Source: Gemmatimonadota bacterium
GTDB taxonomy: Bacteria > JAAXHH01
Length of the DNA: 64,000 nucleotides
Direction: 5' to 3'
Assembly (NCBI GenBank): GCA_026702745.1
Contig: JAPPBT010000066.1
Location: 1 to 64,000, forward strand
Shown: one piece after another, positions 54,741-62,669 of the stretch
Layout of the letters: every line of letters starts with the position of its first letter
How positions within the stretch are numbered: the stretch's first letter is position 1
The notes under the pieces: generated by a model
What the model was told of the DNA's origin: nothing
The model's input: only the letters and a program-made list of their open reading frames with translations
Databases searched by the model: none
Made by a program: the position numbers and the translations under genes

Positions 54741-56024
54741 TTAATCTCGATTTGGTGGAGTTTGCTCTTCATCAGGTTTGATTCCCAAGCTGTCCTTTGA
54801 GTCTTTATCATTTTCCGGAGTCTTACTATCCGATTCTGTGGACGACTCCGGCTTTTCCCGACCTTCTTCAGTCCCTTCCCCTTCATCGTCGGTATCCCGC
54901 CCGACGGACTCGTCAGATCCGCCGGTCTCGTCCGCACTGGTCTCGTCCGTTTCCGCCTCTTCCTGATCTACCTCGTCACTCTCCGCAGGGCCATCATCGC
55001 CTTTTTGGCCGTCCTGGTCCGGCTTGTCAGGCTTGTCCTCCGGCTCTTCGGAGTACCCCATCTCGACATCGTAGTCGTAGATGAACTCGTCGTCATCAGG
55101 CCAGTAGCCTCTGCCGGTACGCTGCTCGCCAGCCGGGGTCGACGCATCGCGGGGAAGGGTCGGGGTATCGGGCTCGCCGGTGGTCAGCGCGGGCCGCTCC
55201 CCGTCGTCTTCACCGCCACCGCCTTCTCCACCACCGTCACCGTCGTCATCCCCCTCCTCCTCCTCTTCCGCCTCTTCGGCTTTCCTGCGGCTGCGGCCGA
55301 TCAGCGCGGCGATCCCCATGCTGATGAAATACAGCACCACCAGCGGAATCGCCACGAGGGTCTGGGTGTAGGGATCGCCGGTGGGCGTGATGACGGCCGC
55401 GGCGATGAATATGACGACCAGCGCGATGCGCCACACCCGTTTGAGCACGCCGGCATTCAGGATGCGAAGCCAGGTCAGAAAGGCCACCACGGCCGGCATC
55501 TGGAACACGACGCCCATGATGAGTACCATCTTGTTTACGAGTCCGATATAGAACCCGATGTCCCACTGGGGCTTGATGTCCGGTACATGGAGCTGCACGA
55601 AAAACCGGACCATGACCGGAATCAGGACGTAAAAGGCGAAGGCCGCGCCGACGAGGAACAGGACGCAGCAGAAGAAGATGACGAGGGGAACGTACTTCTT
55701 CTCCTTGTCAAGCAGGCCGGGCGATATGAATGTCCAGAGCTGGTAGAGGACGTAGGGCAGTACGAGGGCGAATCCCAGCAGCAGCGAGATGTTCACCCTG
55801 GCCGTGAACATGCCGGCCGGCCGGATGGCCTGAATTTCGATCTCGGTCTTGAGGTTTTCCTGGAAGGTCGGCGAGAGCAGAAAATTGATGATGTAGTCGG
55901 CAAAGGTGAAGCAGAGGACCATGCCGACCAGGATGGCGAGTACGGACTTCAGTATGGCCCTGCGAAGCTCTTCGAGATGTTCCAGGAAGGACATCTCGCC
56001 GCTGCGGATTTTCGCTGGGGACAT
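54741..56024 (-). CDS. tatC: Twin-arginine translocase TatC with a long acidic C-terminal tail
   Basis: 427 residues from ATG 56024 (AGAGG upstream). Residues 1-245 are a normal six-helix TatC (FLEHLEELRRAIL, WTFISPGLLDKEKKYVP, ITPTGDPYTQ), the RR-signal receptor. Typical TatC proteins end there. Here about 180 more residues follow, extremely rich in Asp, Glu, Ser and Gly, with an EEEEEGDDDG start and DEVDQEEAETDE-like stretches. The tail should lie in the cytoplasm and look disordered. It may bind cationic partners such as RR-signals or TatA helices, or just be drifted low-complexity sequence. Confidence 0.9.
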   Translation of the reverse strand: MSPAKIRSGEMSFLEHLEELRRAILKSVLAILVGMVLCFTFADYIINFLLSPTFQENLKTEIEIQAIRPAGMFTARVNISLLLGFALVLPYVLYQLWTFISPGLLDKEKKYVPLVIFFCCVLFLVGAAFAFYVLIPVMVRFFVQLHVPDIKPQWDIGFYIGLVNKMVLIMGVVFQMPAVVAFLTWLRILNAGVLKRVWRIALVVIFIAAAVITPTGDPYTQTLVAIPLVVLYFISMGIAALIGRSRRKAEEAEEEEEGDDDGDGGGEGGGGEDDGERPALTTGEPDTPTLPRDASTPAGEQRTGRGYWPDDDEFIYDYDVEMGYSEEPEDKPDKPDQDGQKGDDGPAESDEVDQEEAETDETSADETGGSDESVGRDTDDEGEGTEEGREKPESSTESDSKTPENDKDSKDSLGIKPDEEQTPPNRD

Positions 56025-56207
56025 GGCTGATCCTCTCGCCGGCAAGTACTTGCGATAACGCGCGGTAAGTAAGCCAGGACAATGGTTCCTGTCAAGCAAA
56101 TCCCCCGTATCCTCCGCCTCCAACGGCCTTGACGAGGACAGGTTTCGAACATAGTTTTATCGAGTCGTTTCAGAGGATTCCGCAGGGGTTGCAGCGGGCT
56201 GCGGATC

Positions 56208-57293
56208 ATGGACTCCGACAGGTCTCGATCTGCCGCCGGGAGCCGCCGAAGCATGGACGACAACGGGTTGGTCAGAGGCGTCATTCTGATTGCGAACTGC
56301 GATGAAACCGGGCCTTCCGAATGGGATGGCCGCCCGGATCTGCTCCTTCCCCTGGCCAACAAGCCGCTTGTCGAGTGGATGCTGTCTGAATATGCACGGG
56401 CCGGGATTCGGGAAACGCTCATCGCGGCCGGACGGGACACCGGGGAAATCGCGGCGCGGTGTGGCAACGGAGCGCGGTGGGGCATGTCCCTCGCCTATCT
56501 GGATGCTCGGGATGCACGAGACGCACGGGATGCCCGGGACGCACGGGATGCACCGGCCGGGCGGCGCCTGCATGAACGCATCAGGGAAGTGGTGGAGTTT
56601 GCGGAAGACGCGCCGATCCTGGTATCTTCCGGTCCTCTGCTGCTGGAATCCGAGGTTTACGGGCAACTTGTACAAACGTATTGCGAGCGCCGACCATGTG
56701 GGATCCGTGCGGGGCGAAGTTCCGGGCACTCCTCCGGAACGTCGCGAGAGGCCGCTGAGCATACCCATATCTATGTAATGACGCCCCGGATCTGCGAAGC
56801 CCTGGAAGACTTTGACGTCCACAACTATACATTGAATAGTCTGTTTGACGTGGCGCTTGATGGTCTCGCCGATCGCGGCGAAACCGTGCTGAGTATAAAT
56901 GTCGACCATCCGCCTTACGACGTGAGATCGCCTGAGGCGTACCTGGCATCGAACGAACGGCTTCTTGCATCACGCCCGGAATGCATGAGGACGGGATTGC
57001 CGGAGATCATGGACGACAACTTCTCGTCTCCGAATCTCGTGATGCGACCGCCGGTTATCGTCGACGATTCCGCCGAACTCGAACGTTGCCGCATCGGCCC
57101 CGGCGTCAGTATCGGCCCCGAAGCTCGCATCGGTCACGGCGCGGCCATCGAACACAGCGTCATCATGGCGGGCTCGGATATCGGCGACGGCGCATCGATC
57201 TCCTATGCGGTCATCGGCAGAAACGCCGGCGTCGAGAACCGGGCCATCCTGCATGGAAGGGCGGACCGCGTGATCGTCGTCCGGTCCGATTAG
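56208..57293 (+). CDS. Degenerate nucleotidyltransferase-like protein with hexapeptide repeats
   Basis: 361 residues from ATG 56208; ATG 56253 (MDDNGLVRG) is a good alternative. The N-terminal half looks like an NDP-sugar pyrophosphorylase or eIF2B-gamma fold (LLLPLANKPLVEWMLSEYARAGI), but the usual GxGTRL phosphate loop is replaced by ILIANCDETGPS. The middle holds a DAR repeat. The C-terminal third is a left-handed beta-helix of hexapeptides (IGPGVSIGPEARIGHGAAI). It is probably a regulatory or inactive relative, not a working pyrophosphorylase. Confidence 0.65.
   Translation: MDSDRSRSAAGSRRSMDDNGLVRGVILIANCDETGPSEWDGRPDLLLPLANKPLVEWMLSEYARAGIRETLIAAGRDTGEIAARCGNGARWGMSLAYLDARDARDARDARDARDAPAGRRLHERIREVVEFAEDAPILVSSGPLLLESEVYGQLVQTYCERRPCGIRAGRSSGHSSGTSREAAEHTHIYVMTPRICEALEDFDVHNYTLNSLFDVALDGLADRGETVLSINVDHPPYDVRSPEAYLASNERLLASRPECMRTGLPEIMDDNFSSPNLVMRPPVIVDDSAELERCRIGPGVSIGPEARIGHGAAIEHSVIMAGSDIGDGASISYAVIGRNAGVENRAILHGRADRVIVVRSD
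56501..56552. repeat. 9-bp in-frame repeat encoding Asp-Ala-Arg
   Basis: GATGCTCGG/GATGCACGA/GACGCACGG-type units encode about five DAR tripeptides plus a partial one in the nucleotidyltransferase-like protein. Confidence 0.8.
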
Positions 57294-57343
57294 ATCAAAT
57301 CGTCCATTCACACTACCGTCACAACCACGATCCTCAAGCAACC

Positions 57344-59302
57344 ATGTCCCATCTCACCCTAGGCACGGCCGGACATGTCGACCACGGCAAGAGCGCCCTG
57401 GTGGAAGCGCTGACCGGCGTTCATCCCGATCGCCTCAAGGAGGAACGTGACCGGGGCATGACGATCGACCTCGGTTTCGCCTTCATGCCCCTGAGCGACG
57501 GGCGGGAAGTCCCCATCGTCGACGTCCCGGGCCACGAGCGGTTTCTCAAGACCATGGTCGCCGGAGTGAGCGGCATACACCTCGTCCTCTTCGTCGTGGC
57601 CGCCGACGAGGGCGTCATGCCCCAGACTGTTGAACACCTGGGCACGGTAAGGTACATGGGCGTCGATGCGGGCATCGTCGTCCTGACGAAATGCGACCTG
57701 GTCGACGAGGAATGGCTGATGCTCGTGGAGGACGACGTGAAGTCGCTCGTGACCGGCTCGTTCCTGGAGGACGCGCCGGTCGTCCGGGTTTCGTCGGTAA
57801 CGGGCCAGGGGATCGGCCGGCTGAAGGAGATCATCGAAGACCGGCTTGCCGGACTGTCCGTCGAAGAGGACGCCGGATACTTCCGCATGCCCGTGGATCG
57901 GGTTTTCAGCATGAAGGGCTTCGGCACGGTCATCGCCGGTACCGTCCTGTCGGGAAGCCTGGCGCGGGATTCGAACGCGGAATTGCTTCCGGCCGGGACG
58001 CCTTTGCGGATCCGGGGCATGCAGACCCACAACGACACCGTGGACCGCGCCGTCAAAGGACAGCGGGTCGCGCTGAACGTCTCGAATGTCAAGACGGCCG
58101 ACATTCAGCGTGGCGATGAGCTGGGCGCGCCGGGTTATCTGCTCCCGACCATGATGACCGATTCCACGATGCAGTGCCTGGAGTCTCTGGAAGCACCGCT
58201 GAAGAACCGGCAGCGCGTTCGCCTGCACAAGGGCACGAGCGAGACCATCGGCAGGCTGATCCTGCTCGACCGCGACGAACTCGCACCGGGCGAGACGGGA
58301 TACGTGCAGCTTCGCCTGGAGAATCCCATCGTGGCCGAACGCAACGAGCGCTTTATCATTCGCGGGTTTTCATCCATGCGGCTGCTCGGTGGCGGCCGTT
58401 TCGTGGAGGTCTATCCTCAGAAGAATCGCCGTTTCCGCCGGCCCGTGCTGGACTACCTGGAAGCGGTGACCGGCGCGGAGCCGGATGTCCTGATCGAACG
58501 GGTCATGGGGCATGCGCACGGCGCACAGGGGCTTAAGTCCATGGAGGACCTCGTTCGATCCACGAACCTGAATGCCGAAGTGCTGAAACAATGCCTGACG
58601 CGGCTGGTGGTAAAGGGCGAACTCATCCGGTTCCCGGACCACCGGTTTCTCCACCGGGAGGGATACGCGGGCCTGAAGGACGAACTGGTCAAACTGCTCG
58701 AAAAGATGCACCGCACCCAACGGCTGAAGGAAACGCTGCCCAAGGACGCCCCCAGGCTGCAGCTGTCCTGGGAACCTTCCGATGCCGTCTACGACGGGCT
58801 GCTCAACGACCTCGACGCGGAAGGCCGGATCGCGCTGTCCGGCCGGTCGGTCCGCCTGTCCACTCACACGGTCAAGCTGAACGCCCGGGAGAAACGCATA
58901 CTCGAGGCGTTCGAGGAACTGGGCGCGGTCGAGCCTCCTGTCGTTTTCTCCATGAACGATCTGGTGCAGGTCATGGAGGATCGGTCGATGATCACCCAGG
59001 ATTTACGGGTTGATCTGAAAGCGGACGCGGATATGATTAGAAGCATGGCCGGGTATGCACAGGATCAGGAGATTTTCGTCGAGTTCGCGGACCGGCAGGT
59101 CATGCATCACCGGGCGCTCGATTCGGTCAGGCAACGGTTGGTGACCTACTTGGAATCTCACGGCACCGTACGCGCGTCCGAGTTCCGCGGTCACCTGGGC
59201 ATCTCCAGGGCACACGCCACCGCGTTGCTGGATTACTTCTGCGACCTGGGCGTCACCAACCGGGAGTCCGGCACCCACAGGCTGGCGGAAGGGACTGAGT
59301 GA
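57344..59302 (+). CDS. selB: Selenocysteine-specific elongation factor SelB
   Basis: 652 residues from ATG 57344. The GTPase domain has GTAGHVDHGKSALVEALTG, the RGMTIDLGF switch, DVPGHERFLKTMVAG and the guanine motif TKCD. Two EF-Tu-like barrels follow (FSMKGFGTVIAGTV), and the C-terminal third is a run of winged helices that bind the SECIS hairpin in selenoprotein mRNAs. It delivers Sec-tRNA to UGA. The tRNA-Sec gene lies 21 bases downstream and may be on the same transcript. An N-terminal extension of the frame overlaps the previous gene and is not used. Confidence 0.95.
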   Translation: MSHLTLGTAGHVDHGKSALVEALTGVHPDRLKEERDRGMTIDLGFAFMPLSDGREVPIVDVPGHERFLKTMVAGVSGIHLVLFVVAADEGVMPQTVEHLGTVRYMGVDAGIVVLTKCDLVDEEWLMLVEDDVKSLVTGSFLEDAPVVRVSSVTGQGIGRLKEIIEDRLAGLSVEEDAGYFRMPVDRVFSMKGFGTVIAGTVLSGSLARDSNAELLPAGTPLRIRGMQTHNDTVDRAVKGQRVALNVSNVKTADIQRGDELGAPGYLLPTMMTDSTMQCLESLEAPLKNRQRVRLHKGTSETIGRLILLDRDELAPGETGYVQLRLENPIVAERNERFIIRGFSSMRLLGGGRFVEVYPQKNRRFRRPVLDYLEAVTGAEPDVLIERVMGHAHGAQGLKSMEDLVRSTNLNAEVLKQCLTRLVVKGELIRFPDHRFLHREGYAGLKDELVKLLEKMHRTQRLKETLPKDAPRLQLSWEPSDAVYDGLLNDLDAEGRIALSGRSVRLSTHTVKLNAREKRILEAFEELGAVEPPVVFSMNDLVQVMEDRSMITQDLRVDLKADADMIRSMAGYAQDQEIFVEFADRQVMHHRALDSVRQRLVTYLESHGTVRASEFRGHLGISRAHATALLDYFCDLGVTNRESGTHRLAEGTE

Positions 59303-59323
59303 GATAGCAGAAGCAGCATGCAG

Positions 59324-59421
59324 GGGAGTGTATGGGTTGCTGGTGCGCCTCACGGACTTCAAATCCGATGGCGGGCCCTAAACAGGTCCGTGGTGGGTTC
59401 GATTCCCACACGCTCCCCCCA
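59324..59421 (+). tRNA. selC: tRNA-Sec (UCA anticodon)
   Basis: 98 nucleotides including an encoded 3' CCA. An eight-pair acceptor stem (GGGAGTGT with ACGCTCCC) and five-pair T stem (GTGGG/CCCAC) give the 8+5 form of bacterial tRNA-Sec. The anticodon loop CTTCAAA carries TCA at 59359-59361, matching E. coli selC closely around the loop. A long variable arm (CGGGCC/GGTCCG) is present. The discriminator base reads C, which is unusual for tRNA-Sec (G is normal). It is directly followed by the degraded integrase region. Confidence 0.95.
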
Positions 59422-59608
59422 AATATAGGTTTTCCTGCCTCTTCCTTTATCTTCTTAAGTGATTCTATAACTTCCCCGAATAGCCCATTAAATAGGGTAG
59501 TTCGGGGTTTTTCTTTTTTCATTTATTTACGTGCTTGTTCCTTAGGATATTCGTATATGCCAGGAAGAATCGCTGGGACAATTTTGGTACAGAACTGGAG
59601 GTAGCCTC
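59422..59608 (+). other. Gap between tRNA-Sec and integrase relic
   Basis: This AT-richer 187-base stretch follows the tRNA. It holds one strong terminator and, at its right end, a GGAGG ribosome site for the relic ATG at 59609. The layout tRNA - terminator - integrase is typical of genomic-island attachment sites. No second copy of the tRNA 3' end was found further right. Confidence 0.55.
59474..59519 (+). terminator. Intrinsic terminator after selB-selC
   Basis: CCCCGAA pairs with TTCGGGG, with an inner CCC/GGG pair, and is followed by a run of T (TTTTTCTTTTTT). It is the clearest Rho-independent terminator in the window and would end the selB-selC transcript. Confidence 0.85.
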
Positions 59609-59720
59609 ATGAAAACACTCACCGCAACCCAGGTGAAATCACTAAAGTAGCCTGGCCTGCCTGCATCGTGCCGATGTTGGGCTGTATCTGAGCATTAATT
59701 CATCCGGCTGTCGTTCATGG
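59609..59720 (+). pseudogene. Decayed 5' end of a tyrosine integrase (DUF4102 arm domain)
   Basis: ATG 59609, after a GGAGG site, begins MKTLTATQVKSLK, the typical start of phage and island tyrosine integrases. The next codon is TAG (59648-59650). After it, deleting one of two tandem CCTG copies (59656-59663) restores a frame reading PGLHRADVGLYLS and NSSGCRSW, which matches the DUF4102 arm-binding pattern (KPGxxxDGxGLYLxV...SGxxSW). So a nonsense change and a 4-bp duplication have killed the gene, and the catalytic part is absent. Confidence 0.7.
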
Positions 59721-59878
59721 AACCAGCGGGAAAAATCCACGGGAAACGGCGATACCGCGTCGTACTGCGTTACGATCCATCTGAATGACCGCCACGGCCG
59801 AGAGGATAACGACCAGGGCCAGGGCGAATCCCACACGAGCCTGATTCTGTTCGGCACTTAATGTTGCGTTCTGGCCAT
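59715..59878 (-). pseudogene. Small single-helix membrane protein gene, frameshifted
   Basis: One minus-strand frame encodes RVGFALALVVILSAVAVIQM (a perfect transmembrane helix) followed by DRNAVRRG and a stop at 59715-59717. An ATG at 59878 with a GAGGTGG site upstream opens MARTQH then stops; adding one base would join it to the helix frame through TLSAEQNQ. This looks like a roughly 55-residue membrane protein broken by a single-base deletion (or a sequencing error). Confidence 0.45.
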
Positions 59879-59929
59879 GCTCACCACCTCAAAGGTTTCA
59901 ATGGCTCTCCGTGGAGTATCCCAAGACGG

Positions 59930-60091
59930 TTAACAGCTCTGCACGGTCTCGTTGATCTCGGCGATCTGCGCCTTGACGGCGGCGATGCGCTCGCACGCGG
60001 CGCGAGGGTCGATCGTGGATTCGTAGGTGTTGAAGGTGTGGACTTCGATTCTTCTCATCAGGTCCTGGTTACGTTCCATCAGAAGCTGCAT
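59930..60091 (-). CDS. Small coiled-coil-like protein
   Basis: 53 residues from ATG 60091 to TAA at 59930-59932. The C-terminal half (AACERIAAVKAQIAEINETV) has heptad-like spacing of a short coiled coil; the first half is MQLLMERNQDLMRRIEV. It precedes the small membrane-protein ORF on the same strand by about 50 bases. No family is recognised. The reading frame has good codon bias for this genome, which supports it being real. Confidence 0.45.
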   Translation of the reverse strand: MQLLMERNQDLMRRIEVHTFNTYESTIDPRAACERIAAVKAQIAEINETVQSC

Positions 60092-60416
60092 GTACCCAAC
60101 TTCAAATTCAGCATCCCCGTCCTTGAATACTCCACCAATTCGCGGTTTTACTTAAATGTAAAAACCGCCTGCCCCTTTCAGTGAGCAACTCAAGTTGCTT
60201 CCTACTTGGGACAGGCGGGAAGGTTGTTCCATGGTGACCAGATACAAATGCACTGGGGCGACAGGTTTTACTATACAGCCCCGTGTCGGGATCTCTCCGG
60301 GGGCCACCCGGGAACGCGGCTGGCGGCTTTAACCCTGGCGGACTATCGCCGCCAGCCAATCCGGACTCTGTCAGCGCCCTTTCTACGGGCCCGGATTATC
60401 CCGAATGCTTACGGCG
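60092..60416. other. Structured non-coding stretch
   Basis: About 325 bases without a convincing gene. It contains several inverted repeats: CCGCCTG...CAGGCGG around 60156-60217, GCAACT/AGTTGC inside it, GGGGC...GCCCC around 60254-60286, and the perfect 10-bp pair noted separately. The dense pairing suggests a structured RNA or a terminator complex for the collagen-like gene on the minus strand. Confidence 0.4.
60318..60357. repeat. 10-bp perfect inverted repeat
   Basis: GGCTGGCGGC (60318-60327) and GCCGCCAGCC (60348-60357) form a perfect stem around a 20-base loop, about 60 bases past the stop of the collagen-like gene. Confidence 0.6.
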
Positions 60417-61853
60417 TCAGTTCGGTGCCGCTTTGACCGTCGTATTGAAACGCAAGCGAACAGGCTTAGCACCTGTCGACATTAACGTAATGATAGTCGA
60501 CCGTGTACCAGCGCTCAAAGCAGTATCGCCGGTCAACGCCCCAACAGGAGTAACAGTGACTACAGCACCCGCTTCAGTCGTAGGGGCTACTGGTGTGTTA
60601 ACAGTGGCCACGGTTTCGTCAGACGACATTACGGTAACAGACCCCGCGATGCGTTCTGATGATATTGCGTCATAGAGATCCACTGTAAAGGTAATCGTCG
60701 CCGGATCCCAAGCAGGCGCATCATCACCAAGATCGGCTTCAAAAGTGTTGTTGGGCACAGACGAATCAGACGCTGTTATAAGCCTGGTCGTAACCTGGCC
60801 ACTGACTACTACGTCGATGTCTTTGCTTGCAGGGTCGCCGAGTTCGCCTTCACCCATGACCATAACCGTGACCATAGTTTCGCCAGCCCCCCTGCCGGTA
60901 ATGATAGCAGAATGGGTCTTTATATCCTTGGCGGGCTTGTAGTTGTGGTCCCGGAGTGCGACGGTGGCCACAGAACCGTTGCCGTGTGTCCACTTGAAAC
61001 CGCCGCGCGGCGTAAGCGGATCGTTATTCTTATCACGGGCTACAGCCTGAATCACGTTATAAGATTCGTCCGCAGCCAAGAACAACTCTGCGTCCTGAGG
61101 CGCGAGGTCATCTTCCGCGACGGTTTTGGTCTTGTCAGCGTCGCCCTGATGGAGGGTGATCTTCGTGATGGGATTGGTGACCGTGTAGTTAAGGTCGCCA
61201 GCTATGCCAACGAGCGCAGCCGTGGCCCTGATGACGGTATTACCCACCTTGGCGGCCTCCAGCATGGCCATGCTGGAGTCGTCTGCGTCCACTTCCGTGT
61301 TTACGGCGTTGTCCGGGTCCTTGTGCTCGGTCATCGTAACTTCGATACTCTCAAGTATCTTTTCACTCTGAGAGCGGACAACGGCACGGACCATGCGCTC
61401 TTCGCCGATTCTTAGGGTCTTCTGAAAGCCTCCACCTACATCGGCTTCCGCGGCCTTCGCGTCACCTATAATAAAGGCGATATGGTCAGCTTGAGCGATT
61501 TCGGTAATGTCGATGCCCGGTATTCCTGTCTCACCGGGTTCACCCGCCGGACCCTGAGGACCTGCCGGACCCGTTTCACCCGTGTCGCCCTTTTCACCTT
61601 GAGGACCCTGAGGACCTGCCGGACCCGTTTCACCCGTTTCACCCGTGTCGCCCTTTTCACCTTGAGGACCCTGGGGACCTGCCGGACCCTGCGGACCTGC
61701 TGGGCCTGCTGCACCATCATGTCCATCATGGCCAGCCGGACCCGCCGGACCTGCCGGACCAGTCGCACCTGCCGGACCGGTTGCACCCGTCTTGCCTTCG
61801 CATCCCATTATGGACAATGCAAACGCAATAAATATGACTATGAGGTAGTGCAT
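60417..61853 (-). CDS. Collagen-like lipoprotein with Ig-like domains
   Basis: 478 residues from ATG 61853 (AGGAG upstream). The signal peptide ends in the lipobox SIMGC (Cys18). Residues 20 to about 112 are uninterrupted Gly-X-Y collagen repeats ([19 protein letters not shown] units, repeated in blocks at DNA level). The remaining 365 residues look like two or three bacterial Ig-like (Big_2) domains ([32 protein letters not shown]). It should stand on the cell surface as a stalk or adhesin. Base composition is lower in GC than most of the window. Confidence 0.8.
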   Translation of the reverse strand: MHYLIVIFIAFALSIMGCEGKTGATGPAGATGPAGPAGPAGHDGHDGAAGPAGPQGPAGPQGPQGEKGDTGETGETGPAGPQGPQGEKGDTGETGPAGPQGPAGEPGETGIPGIDITEIAQADHIAFIIGDAKAAEADVGGGFQKTLRIGEERMVRAVVRSQSEKILESIEVTMTEHKDPDNAVNTEVDADDSSMAMLEAAKVGNTVIRATAALVGIAGDLNYTVTNPITKITLHQGDADKTKTVAEDDLAPQDAELFLAADESYNVIQAVARDKNNDPLTPRGGFKWTHGNGSVATVALRDHNYKPAKDIKTHSAIITGRGAGETMVTVMVMGEGELGDPASKDIDVVVSGQVTTRLITASDSSVPNNTFEADLGDDAPAWDPATITFTVDLYDAISSERIAGSVTVMSSDETVATVNTPVAPTTEAGAVVTVTPVGALTGDTALSAGTRSTIITLMSTGAKPVRLRFNTTVKAAPN

Positions 61854-62669
61854 TATCTTCTCCTCGTTACGTGAAAAATCAGTACTTGAAGTTCAATTAC
61901 GGCGCTGCTCAAACATTTACCATAGGCCCTCCATGTGAGTTTAGAAATTTCGATAAAGCCAGTTAATGACTGCTGTACAACTTCTGATTGAACGACATGT
62001 TGCACTTGGCATAATCACTTATTGGAACATCAAACTCGTGCATCGAACTTCTCAGTTAGGCGCCTGGCACGTACATGACTGAAAAACCCTGTCGTCGCTT
62101 TGAACTGATGGCTGTGCTTAATGGTATTAAATAACTGTGACATTATTGGCACCGCCACATAAAAAAACGTCTATTTATTAATTTTTTATAACCATATTGC
62201 GATTTTGGTGAATTTCTTATTAACACTCTGAATTGATGTCAATTTCGGCACGGCCTGCCGGGCGTTTTTCCTGGGTCCATTTAGCCGCTGGCGGACCACG
62301 ATCTGCCTCTGGACTGCGATTTATATGGCATCTTCCGGAACCTTGTCGCTGACGCACCAAGAGCACGACCGTACCTGGGTGTTATGTGTCGCTAAGAACC
62401 GACTGCAATCCGTGCCATATAAAATACGTGTAACTACGGGGTCGTGGGCGGTAAAATCATATTATTTTATAAATTTATTGTAATCTTTTTGTCGAATTAG
62501 TGTATATATTGTAAACAACCTGGGATGGAGTCCGAAATCAGCATGACTCTCGTGTGCCGTTTACTGGTTTGCACCGAATGGCTCCGATATGATCGGGAGC
62601 TGTAATTAGGTCACTTAACAGGGGTTATTAACGACTGAAGACCAGAAACCACAAATCCAAGGCGGGGAG
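61854..62669. other. Long AT-rich intergenic region
   Basis: About 815 bases with no supported gene on either strand, far more AT-rich than the rest of the window. It separates the divergent collagen-like and kinase genes and probably holds promoters for both. No tRNA, clear riboswitch or repeat array was found. Confidence 0.5.
62478..62506 (+). promoter_or_regulatory. Candidate promoter for the histidine kinase
   Basis: TTGTAA (62478-62483) and TGTATA (62501-62506) are 17 bases apart, about 165 bases upstream of the kinase ATG. Confidence 0.4.

Noticed and set aside
56981-57343. A longer SelB N-terminus
   Set aside because: The frame is open upstream but overlaps the nucleotidyltransferase-like gene and lacks family similarity; SelB begins at MSHLTLGTAGHVDHGK.
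59642-59857. 71-residue minus-strand ORF (MPNRIRLVWD...)
   Set aside because: The translation is Trp/Arg/Ser-rich and unconvincing; an alternative frame of the same DNA gives a clean membrane helix.
60230-60416. A c-di-GMP or other known riboswitch
   Set aside because: Stems are evident but the conserved loop sequences of GEMM and other common classes are not found, and no gene start follows in the right direction.
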